A program made the translations under genes and the position numbers. A stretch of DNA of 64,000 nt from Chinchilla lanigera (lineage: Eukaryota > Chordata > Mammalia > Rodentia > Chinchillidae). Positions 14,201-26,200 of the stretch are shown here, in pieces. The first letter of the stretch is position 1. Each line of letters starts with the position of its first letter. The stretch covers positions 101,829 to 165,828 of the forward strand of contig NW_004955464.1 in NCBI RefSeq assembly GCF_000276665.1. Reading direction: 5' to 3'. The notes below the pieces were generated by a model that saw nothing but the letters and a program-made list of their open reading frames with translations, was not told the DNA's origin and did no database searches.

Positions 14201-17200
14201 TCCTCGGACACCTCGTTCATGAGACCTAACACACTAGATAGAAGGACACTTTTCCAATCAGTTAAAAATTGAAAAGGAAAGACTGATGCAAATCTTGTCA
14301 CAGAATCTTCCTTCTGGTTCTCCAACTGCTGACCAACCTGCAGATTCTGCACTTGTAAACCTGTGCAATTACATCAGCCAACTCCTTCCAATAAGTATCT
14401 ATGCATGCATGTGTAGGGGGCAATGAACCTTAGCATACTATTTTAGATAAAATAGTTTGGTAAAAAGCCTGCATGGTGCCTCGGGAAGCCTCCCGGGACA
14501 GTGCAAGAGCTAATTCCCCAGATCAACACTGTCCAGGAATGTCTCCCCAAGATAAGGGGGCGCCTAGGCCTAGGTGACCCTCCGTGACCCTGCCTGGGTA
14601 GTGCCATCTCCTGGCCCTAGGTAAACATTGTAACCCTAAAGGAATGCACAGGTTGTAAAAAAGGAGATAATGGGGGGGAAACATCTATCACGGTTTGACA
14701 TGCGACCTGCAACTGACCTGGGGTCCAACAGGATGAGAGAAATACCATATGCCCACTGGGGTCAGAGAAAGTAACACCCCAATCTGTTGTCAATGGAAAC
14801 CGAAATGTATATAAGGGGAAACAAAGTTAGCCATGGCCCACTTCCAGATTGGCAAAGGAAGTGAGGGTTGCTAGCCTCAAATTAAACTCTGATTTTGTTC
14901 TCACTGGCAATTGGCGTCTCCTGTGTAATGTTTGGGACAAACAGGAATTTCTGCCATAACACATGCACCCACACATACACCAACATTTACCTTACTGGCT
15001 CTGCTTCTATGTAGAACTCTGACTAGTATTATGCTAGTCTTATAACTGGCCTTGAAAAAAATCTAAGTCCAGTATACGATTCTATAATGAAGGACCTTTA
15101 GAAAATGAATTTAGAGATTAATCTTATTCTTCATATGTTGTTTTTCCAAGATAATTCCTTCACTTGTCTTACACTGCTCCTTATCTTCCTTTCTTTCCCA
15201 AATCGTATTTAGCCCTGAGACATGAATACTTCATAACTTCTCCACAAGACCATATCTCCTGTTTTCTTTGTTTTAAATTCACCCTTTCTCAAATAATTTT
15301 GGCAGCCAATCTTTTTCACTTAATATTCAACTTCAGGTTTTTCCATTGCTATATATATAAGCTTTAGCATGTTCCCCAACAATAACTTCTTTTCTTATAT
15401 GTCTCAGAAACTCAATCACATTCAAGGAACACCAAATAAGAAAAGGGACAAAGGGCTGATTAAGCAAAGTATGGTCCAATTATTTTCGAATGAAACTAAG
15501 AAAAAAATCACTACATGACAGTTTAACTCCTTCTATGGCATCTGCATTTGTCTTTAACAATTTCACCAATAAAATTCAGGAAGTAATTAGCACCTAGTAG
15601 TTACTATAAAATAACTGTTGTGTCTCTTCAAAGGACACCCTGAGACTACCATTCTTCAGTAATCAAAACCTTTCTGTGTTCAACATGTCAAACTGTGATC
15701 TGCATTTTGGACATGCATGTATGAATTTTATTTATTTTTATTTTATTAATATCCCAAATTAAAGATCCATCAGAAAGACCTTAAGATACTAGGTTTTTAT
15801 TACAACTGATTACAAGCAATAGCTTTGGAGTCAGATCAAACTGATACAAACCTTAATTTTGCAATTTACTCATTAGTTGACTTTCCAAAAGCAATGTTAT
15901 CTCTCTATTCCTCTGTCCTCATGTATAAACTGAGGGTGAAAACAGTATCTACCTGATAGAAGAGTAAACAGTAGATGAAACAACTTAATGTGATCTATAA
16001 CATCTTTAGGAAATACTCAAGATATTGCTTGTCATGGTTATCATTTTAGATACTATACTCAGATATCTCCTGTATAAATGAACAAGTAAATATGTGAGTA
16101 TTCTATATTCTCTATCTCACTTTTCTCCCTCTTATAAAACAATACATCCAAAGACAACAGAAACAAGCAGAGAGGTTATATGGTGCTTAGTGACAAAGCC
16201 AAGTCTTTCTTTTGGGGAGATGGCATGCATTTTTATAGTTGTAGGCACAGCCATTATCAAAAACAGAAAGATCCTATTTTTACGTTGTTCTAACCCTTGG
16301 TACAGTACCTGTGAATATAACCTTACTTGGAAATAGGGACTTCTCAGATGTAATCAGGTAAGATGGGCTTACACTGCATCACAGTGGGTGGTAATCCAAT
16401 ATGACTGATGCCCTTAGAAGAGACACAGATACAGACAGAGAGGGCAAATCACATGAAGACAGAAGAAGAGGTTGCAGTTATGCTGCCACCAACCAAGAAA
16501 GTCTAGACACTACCAGAGGCTGGATGAGGCAAGGAAGGACTTCCTCCTAGAAGCTTTGGTGGGAGGATGACCTAACCAACACCTTGACTTAGTCCTTTAG
16601 CCTCAAGAACTGTGAAAATTAACTTTTATTGTTTTATGCCACCTAATCTGTGGTATTCTGCTACAGCTGTCGTAGGGATCTAGTATACTTGTAGTTACAG
16701 TTTTTCTTTATGTATTTTTTAAATAACAGAAGGTTCTAAATGCATCTTAAAAAGAGAGGTACTTAACACATATTTAAATTAAAGACAATAATTAAGGACC
16801 TTCAGAACCCTAGCAATAACTCCATGACTCTCCAAATCTAAATCTTATTGCTTGGACACCACTTTTCAAAGTTCTCATTTAGAAACATATTTGCCTGAGA
16901 TAAATAAGAATGACTGCCTAAAATTTTGCTGCTTAACACATAAAACAGGCAAATGAAGGAATGAGAGAGAGCAAAAAAAAAGAGTTAAGTCCACTTTTAA
17001 TGAAAAAAAAAAAAGCTTTCTTAATTGGATGACTTAATTGGCTGACTTCATTTTTCCTGCAGAAAAGCTATTACAAGACACTAAGAAAATAAAGAACAAA
17101 AGAAGAAAAATTAGAGATTAGTAGTAACAATAGAATCAACACTGGAAAGAAATGAGTTGCTGATAAAGACATAGTTTAGAACACATTTATTTAATGGTGC

Positions 17201-20200
17201 TCTAAAAATTAGAGTAGAATGGTAAATCAAAGATAGATACAGATATATTGATCGATTGATAACATCATGATATATCATGTCTCTTCCATCATCATATAAA
17301 GCTCCTAAAGCCTACTAAATACATATGGAAATGTCATCCTTGGATAGTGAACATATCAGTTCCTACATTGACAATGAACATAAAATTTAACATATATCAG
17401 GCCTGCTTCCACACTAACCACATTTCAATGAAAAGGAAGCAAGATACACATTCTAATGACAGAAACAATGATGATTTCACCAAATCATTAAGAAAGGGCT
17501 CACAGCCAGGCGTGGTAGTGCATGCCTGTAATCCCTGCACTCCAGAGGCTGAGGTAGGAGGATCGTTGCGAGTTCAAGACCAGCCTGGGCTACAAAGTGA
17601 GCTCAAGGCCAGCCTGAACTGCACAGTAAGGCCCTGTCTCAAAAAAGCAAAAACAAAAAAAAAAGACCGAAAAAAAAAAAAAAAAAAAAAAAAAAAAGAA
17701 AGAAAGGGCTCAGAACACTTGGCTCTGGCAAACCAAACTTTAAAATTAATCAGGATATAACTAAAACATTTAAGGTCTCATCCCTTGAGAGCCTGCACTC
17801 CTTTTTGAGCACATACTTCTTTAATTCTGCTTAATAAACCTATCTATGTCTCTCAAAAAATTAAGAAAGCAGAAAATAAGGGTATATTTTAGAATGACTA
17901 AATGACTACTTCTCCCTTTGCCATAAATTAACATATTATTTGTCTTTTACAGTGTTAATTTTGGGTTAACGTGGGTTAACTTTGGGTTAACTTTGGGTTA
18001 ACTTGGGTTAATTCGGGTTAACTTTGGGTCAAAAATGTATTCAAATCAGATCATTCTGAAGATACCAAATAACTACAATTTTATAACACAGTCATCCCAC
18101 ACTATATCACAGTTCACTTATTGCAGCTTTAAAAATATATATCTAATTCTGTATTGCAGAGTTTTTGCTATACCGTGGTATTCTGCGATATACAGGTATT
18201 TATATAAAATTTTACATGTTATTAAAATTACCTAGGTTTGGGGCTGGGGATTTAGCTCAGCGGCAAAGCGCCTGCCTGGCAAGCGCAAGGTCATGAGTTC
18301 GGTTCCTGGTACCGGAGAAAAACCAAAAAAAGACCAAAAAAAAAAAAACAAAACGAATAAAATTACCTAGGTTTAAGAGTGCAGAAAGCGTTCAAGAGCA
18401 TAGGAAGTGTTTAAGGAGTGTGGGAAACGTTAGTAAGAGAGTGGGAAAGGTTTACAGGAGTGTGGAAAGGGTTTATAAAGCCTTAAAATATATATAAATA
18501 ATAAAACATAATGCCACTACTTCATGGATTTTCATCTATCGTGGAGGGGTGGCGGTTCTCTGGAATGTAACTTCCATGATAAGTGAGGGATCACTGTAAT
18601 TTTAAGCTGTCTTTCTATAAGATAGTATTCAACGTTCATTAAAGCAAAACCTTACAAGACATGGTAACAAATAATTGATTTCTGACCATACAATAATGAA
18701 GTAGAAGGGGCTGGGGATGTAGCTCAGTAGCACAGCACCTGCCTGGCAAGCACAAGGTCGTGAGTTTGATTCCTGGTACCAGAAAAAAACAAAACCAGAA
18801 ATAATGAAGCAGAGACAGAATCTTGGCTTTAAAATAAGCTAATATAAAATCATCATGACTATTAACTAATAAATTAGGAGAACAGAGTTGGCTTTGTTTG
18901 TCCTATTGAGGGTGTAGCTCACAGTGTGTACTATAACCCTAAAGATGTTTGAAATGTTTAACGCATGTTAAACATGTTTGAAAAACATGTTATGTTTGAA
19001 AAGTATTAGAAAACAATAGATTTAGGAACTTTTCATACAAAATAGGTCCAAGCTTACAAAATGAATTGCTTAAAAAATGAATTTATTTTACAGTGCCCAG
19101 CACCTGACACTTCACATTTCACTCATTCATCACTTCACAGTTGGTAACTCATAAATTACCAATGTTAATTCAAAATAGACTTTAAAATTTAACATTTTCC
19201 CAAATCTAGTACGTCTCAATAATCTTTGAGAAAACAACCCCTGTGTACTGGTAACTTTAAATGTAATGTAACTGTAGGAAAAATTCATTCCTATAACTTT
19301 AGAAAGCAATGAGTATTTCATTCATTAACCTTTTCCTTTTGTCATTATTATCTTGTAAACATGCTCAGAACAATGTTAAAATAAAATTTCTTGAATAAAT
19401 AAGAACCTTTTCCCCAATTTAGTCAAGATACCTCTCTATGAATAAACAAGGAATAATATGGTGGTGAATGCTTTCAATCCCTAGTTGTAAGAAAGTCTTG
19501 GTATTGTTATGTCTGAATACATCATCAAATAGGATAAAATTTGAATGTCCTGGATATGAGTCTAAATGTTCTTGGCTTTACAATTCTTTTCAGTCAGAAT
19601 TTGACTCGTACTCACATTTGATGAAGAACTTGTGCCATGGCAACTCCATTAGTCAGCTGTTTGACATCTTGACAAGGTGAGGCAGTCTTGAATGTCTGCA
19701 GCTACAATGACATAAAGCAAATGACCTTATTGGCTTTATTATCCCTATGGGGTAGCATTATAGAATAAATAAAAACAGCTAAAAGTGTCTTGTTTTGTTT
19801 AAATACAGACCTATCAAACAAATGAAACTATGCTAACATGTTTCTATGACTGTATAATATGTATATAAAAATAAGCACTTAACAGGGCATAAAACCATGC
19901 CTAACACAGTAAAATACATTAATGTTGTGTATGAAGTAATTTGGAATTTCTGAATAATACAAAGCCAGATACTTAACTCTAGTCTTTTGTCTCTTTTTAG
20001 GAGAACACTGGAAAAAGGACTTTCAGATAATGTTTGTAAGTTCACATTTCACTCACTTGAAAAAAACAGAGGTTAGAAATGTCAAATCTAAACACTACTT
20101 ACAGTTTATTCATAGGCTGAGGTAAAATAGGACTTCTCAATACTACCCAAAAATTGGCCTTAAGCATGAAGAGGCAAGGCCACCCATCATGTGAAGTTGT

Positions 20201-23200
20201 TTGTATCTTGTTTAGCTTTATAATGACTAACTTTTTAAATCTTTTTTTGCTAAACATTAACACATACATGAAAAAAAGAAGTGGAATGGTAGCCAATTTT
20301 TTTCAAAAAAGCAACTATAAGACAGAAAAATTTTTAGAAAGCAAATTACACCACAACTAAAATGGATCATATTCTTTCCAGAAATCTAATCTCAAACCAT
20401 AAGGATCTTAAATTAAATACACAACAATTCTCTTTTCCCACATACCTTCATATTCGTCAGTGCTGACTTAGAATTCCTGCACATAAGTATCATGACCCAA
20501 CAGAATTCTCTCCCATCAAAATTTACCACTGGTAGTTCTATGTGTTTTTAGAGTCTACAAATCTGTCTCTGGACAGAATGACACAGGCAGACTAAAGTTA
20601 GCCATAGTCACTTTCAAAGTACACAAAGACACTTTACTAAGCTCCTACTTTGCATGGCAGTGGTAGAGGATGGAGTTGCAAAGGACAATCACTAGGTTTG
20701 TACCCTTCAAGTATTCCCAGTCAAGGGTGAAGCAACAGAGAAAAAGACAAGTCATTTTAGAAAATACGGTGACTTTCACAAGTGGAATACGCACAAAATG
20801 TAAGACTTAACTAACCTAATTAGGGTTTGTATTTAGGAAAGACATTGTGGAGGTGATTCTTGTATAGAAGGCTTTGAGGGATTAGTAGCATATTCTGCAA
20901 GTATAGCAGGAAAAGGAACTGTCAGGGAATTAGAATACGCTACAAGTAGAAATACATGAGAAGGGATGGCATATGGGGACATGCCTTTCTGGATCATTGG
21001 CTTTGCAGTACAAAGGATGGGGAAGGGATGACAATCAAAGGATTAAAGAGACAGATCAGAATACTTGAGAACCATGACAAGAAGCTTGGATTTATAGCCT
21101 TAGTGGCACTGCTACGGAATGGGAAACAGAACAATTTCTACTTCACAAGATAGGGGATGGCAAACCAAAGCAAATAGCAAACACGTTCAGACTAGTGTCT
21201 GGCACATGGTATTATTATAGATAACTAAGTTAGGGAAAAATAATAGGCAGTCAGACAGGGCTGGGTCCTTGAGAGGTCAATTTAGAAGAAAACTGTGGCT
21301 GGAGGCATATTCACTAATGGTCAGACTTCCCAGAAAAAGAACTACTCACCCATGTACTTCCCCTAGAGATGAACAGCAGTGATTGCTTTTCCAAGTAGGC
21401 ATCAATCACCTTGGGGTGGAGGACCAAACCTCCTTAACCCATCCTTCCAGGAAAGTCTTCGTCAGTCCCAGGTGTACTTGCTACTTGGACCTGTTTCCCC
21501 TTTTGATCCCCATTTAATCAATACTACCCAAGTGACTATATTTGTTGTATACTCATTGGTTGACCATGGTTTTGTCCCAACTCGTATTCATCCTATGATT
21601 TGCCACTGGATCAATATTACCTAAGCCACTGTACTTGTAATCTTGATTGATTATAGTTCTGTCCCACTTTAAGCCTGTCTCACTTTGTGGTTTTGCTCAA
21701 CACCCTTGATAAGCAGGGTTGAAGCCTGATAAGCAGGGCTAAGCTCAACACCAACTTTCTAGGCCCCCTTCTGTCCCTCTCAGACTGAAGCTTTCTCTCT
21801 CTCAATAAATTCTTTCCACGCTGAACCTCTATTGTTCCTAGAATTCACTCCTCGATTTTAGAGAACATGAACTTGGCATTTTGGATATCTAGTAGGTTGG
21901 GAATTTCATTCCCCTATATCATTATGAGTTAAACAGCTGTTAACAAACTAGCTAAGAGCTATGGTTTCTCCAAATCTGAGAAGAAAGAATGAATTTATGG
22001 AACATTTGAAATGTGAAATAAGGATTCTGCAATTGAGTAGATATGTGGGGAGGAAAAACCCCAGGGCTTAAAGCATTTTTGTTTCCTTTCTGTGTGTGTA
22101 TGTGTGTTTTATTTATTGGTACAATTTAGGTTTATGTAATGACTACATTCATTACAGGGAATTTGTATCCGTACATGAGATATCTTGTTTCCTCTTTTTT
22201 TTACCATTCCCATCCCCTCTTTGCAAACCCCTTCTTCTCCCAATTCACCAAGTTTAGTTTTCATTTTATCCTTCTTTTCTCACTTGTTTCCTTCCTTCCT
22301 TCCTTCCCCTCTTCCCTCCCTAGTTCCCTTTTCCTTTTGAACAGTTTCCTCCTATTTTACAGTATCTATAGTACATTTATGTTCTTATTTACACTTTCAA
22401 TTTCTCACACCAAAGAGAAAAATGAGATATTCACACATATGTGTCCAATTTATTTCACTTATTATGGTCTCAAGGTGTATTCATTTAGCTATAAATGTCT
22501 CCATTTTATCTTAAAGCATTTTTAAAATGAAAATAAGCTGTGGCTCCCATTTTTCACCCCTTCCTACTTAAACATTAACTTTTTTGTGCAACCTAAGAGT
22601 TATATCATTAACATTTTACAAAATGGACATGAAGGATATGACCAGTGATTTTACAAGGACAATACTGTAGCCACAGGATATTAGTCAAAACAGCAAAGAT
22701 ATGTGTACTATATAAGGAAAATATTTGCTAAGGAGTTGCCTTCTTGATTACAGTCAATAATTTCTACTGATAGCCTGGACACTGGATTGTACCAATCCAA
22801 CACAAATCATAAAATATGATACTTTATAAAAATTACTCTAAGAGGCATCACTTCATCTAACCAACTTCTCTTGATGATGATTTTAATTCTATTTATCTTA
22901 GCTTCATTCTCCTCCTAGTGCTGAAAGTACTTACTTCCAAGTACATTCTCACCTTCATAACTTGGCCCCTGCTTTTCTTTTTACTGTGTATTTCCCTGGT
23001 TTCCCTGACATACAACATTCCTAGGCATGCTCAGGTGCACATTACAGGGCCAAAGATACCCTGACAAATGTGTACTGTCCCCTATCTCCCTTTACTCTGT
23101 AGTTGAAAGAAACTCTACATTTCTGCCAGCAGCTCTTGCGTGTGTTAGGAAGAGTCATTTACTCTGATTTCTACTAACATCCATCAATCCTCTATATGCC

Positions 23201-26200
23201 ACTTAAAATTCAACCTATATCATATTTAATGGTGAAATACTGTCTCTGAGGTCAGGACCAAGACAACTCTATTTACTATCATCACTTTGATTCAGTGTTA
23301 TATTGAAGATCCTAGTCAGTGTTGCTCTTCCTAGGGATATCATATTTCCTTGAAAATAAGACCTAACTGGAAAATAATCAGCCTTGAAAACTAAAGATGA
23401 AAAATGCCAGCTTCAATCAGCCTATCCTTGCCTGACCTGCTTTAGAAAGCAGCCACCGAGAAAGAGAACAGCGACGGTAAGTCAAGCAAGGATAGGCTCA
23501 TCAGGGCTGGTGTTAGTGATCTCTGGTTTTCAAGGCTGAGTATTTTCAGCTATGTCTTATTTTGGGGGAAAGAGGGTAGAGCAGCAAACAGGTCAGACAA
23601 GGGCTCTGAGGTCAAGTAGCAGGCTGGATGATTTCAGGAGTTAATAACAAATTATAAACAGATGGGGTTGGTAAAAGATTAAGTAGTACTACTTTTTGTT
23701 TTGCTTTCCCTTGTTTTTTGTGTTTATTATTAGCACATCTGCAGTACATAATGTTTATCATGGGAAGTTGGTACATGTACATGACACATCTAATTCTTTT
23801 TACATCCTCTCCTCTTTATTCCCCTCTCCACTCCGCTCCCTCTATCTCTTGGTCCTCTGCCAGTTATAAAAGATACATCTCCCTGTTTCCTACTGTCTAT
23901 CTTTTATTTTGCTCTTTAATTTACCTATACTTTGGGATTCTCACATAAGAGAAACCATGCAATACTTAAGCGCTGTGTCTGATTTATTTCACTTAACATT
24001 ATGGTCTCAAGGTGCATCTGTTTTCCCACAAATGACTCAAGTTGGTCCTTCACAGCAGTAGTGCTACATTGTGTGTAAATACCACATTTACTTCGTCCAT
24101 TCATCTGTTGCTAGACATATAAGCTGCTTCCAACGTATTATGAATAGCTACCCATGTTTATAGCTACCTACTAGAAACGCTGGTGTACATATGTCACTGT
24201 AATATGATGTCTTTACCTCTTTGGGGAAGATCCTAGAAGGGGAAATAGCTGAATCAAATGGAATCTCTAGTTTTAGTTTTGTGAAGTATCTCAATACTGA
24301 CTTCCATAATAGATGTACTAGTTTACATTCTCACCAATAATGTAGACTGGTTCTTTTTTCCCCCACATCCTCAGCAGCACTTGTTGTTGTTGCTATGCTT
24401 TTCATTATTTATGACAGCCATTCTATCTGGAATAAGATGGGATCCTGGAGTTTTAGTTTGCACTTCTCCAATGTTCAGAGACATTTAACATTTCTTCATG
24501 CATTGCCTATCTGTACTTTTGAGAAGTGTCTATTCACTTCAGTTGTCCATTTTTCATTTTTTTTAATTTTGGGAGGGTCTAATTTTCTTGAGTTATTTAT
24601 ATATTCTAGATACTAGTCCTCTTTTTGAAGACTAGCTGGTAAAAAATTTTCCCATTCTGTAGGTTGTCTCTACACTGTATTGGTTGTTTCCCTTTTTTGT
24701 GCAGAAACTTTTTAATTTGACATGATCCCATTTGTTTATTCTTGATATTACTTCTGGTGTAACTGGGGTCCTGTTTAAAGAGTGCTTACCTACACCTATG
24801 ACTCCAAGACCTCCGTTATTTTATCTTCCAGCAGGTGAGGTCAAGTGTTTCTGTTTAAATGTTTAGATCTCTGATCCATTTTGATTTTCATTTAGTACAT
24901 AGTGACAGTTGTGGGTCTAGATTCAATCTTCTCTATGTTCTAGCCACTTATCCTACCACTACTTGCTTTTAAAAGATGCTATCTTTCCTCCAATGTATGT
25001 TTTTGGCCCCTGTGACAAAGATAAGATACCTGAATGTGCCCAGTGCCGAAGGTTTCTGTGTCCTCTATTCTGTTCTACAGATCCACAAGTCAGTTTTGTG
25101 CCAGTACTGTTTTGTTTTTGTGGTACTCAGGATAGAACCCAGGGGTGCTCTACCACTGAGCTATATCCCCTGCCCTATGTATTTTCTGAGACAGGGTCTT
25201 GCTAAATTGCCCAAGCTGGTCTTGAACTTTCAATTCTCTGGCCTCAGCCTCCCACATAGCTGGGGTTACAGAACGGTACGACTAAGCCTACTTAAGAAAG
25301 GACTATCACAGAGAATCTCTGAAAGGTAACAACAGATCAAAGGTCTGCATAGTGAGAATAATCAGCTATATAAGAACTACAATACTCTAGGCAGAAGTTT
25401 TTTTTTCTTTAAAGGTGTATAACAAAAGCTAAGCTTCTGCAAAAAAGAGGAAGTCAATGCAGAAGTCATGGACTTGGAGGTGTGTGGCAAGAGGTGAATT
25501 TGGAGAATTTAGGGAGTTGAAGATCAATGGTGAAGGGGCTGGGAAAAGCAAAAAGTAAGCAAGCAAATGGTGAAGCTCACCAGGAATTATGTAAAGACGA
25601 AAAACCAAAAGACAGATACCCTAGACACTAAAACAGAAAGTAATTTCACAAAGGAGGCACTGAATAACAAACGAATAATATTACAGTTGCTGCATTTGGT
25701 AAATACTATAAAGCAAAAGGCTTGAGAAAGAAAACACTGGGTAGGCTAAGGAGTGAATGAGAGTAAAGGGAGCATAAAAGGTGAAGGAAAGAGACATATG
25801 GAGTGAGTGAAGTGGTGGCTTTGTTCTTTTGAAAAAGGCGACTTTAGCACATTTATACATACAGAGAAAAGAGCCAAGGAAAAGAAAGAAGTGCAAATAC
25901 AGAAGAGGTTAAGTAATAGAGCAAAGTTCTAGAAGAGTTGGAAGGGACTGAGTCTTAAGTCACAGCAGAAGACAAGAAGGTGGTCATCTGGTTGAAAAAA
26001 AGATCCATAGAGTAATGATAAAGCTTTGCTAAAAAGGAAGAAAAGAACTGTCTGGTCACTCCTAACCATAAAGCTGGACAAGGTTATAGGGCAAGTGAAC
26101 AAGAAAAGTCACATTTGGCAGCAGCAGTAGTCACTAAGGCAACAGTTTGTTCCTTCAGTTTTCTTCATGGTGTTTTCCAGCCTGAGAGAGGACTGCAGAA

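Larger units (their letters stand above)
18089..18596. mobile_element. Tigger-like non-autonomous DNA element
   Basis: Ends are inverted repeats: left CAGTCATCCCACACTATATC, right (as reverse complement) CAGTGATCCCTCACTTATC. Interior includes ATACCGTGGTATTCTGCGAT and ATCTATCGTGGAGGGGTGG. No transposase frame. Contains the ID element at 18240 and the 20-bp minisatellite at 18370. Assigned to the TcMar-Tigger group by the end sequences. Confidence 0.7.

Noticed and set aside
17347..17760. 137-codon open frame
   Set aside because: It runs through a B1-like SINE and its A tail.
17953..18029. Interstitial telomere repeat
   Set aside because: Units are GGGTTAACTTT, not tandem TTAGGG.
18240..18312. 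tRNA gene
   Set aside because: The tRNA-like body is the ID SINE head: it has an A-rich tail and target duplications and many copies in the window, and no mature tRNA acceptor pairing.
18370..18478. CRISPR-like array
   Set aside because: Units are contiguous diverged minisatellite repeats without spacers, in a mammalian genome.
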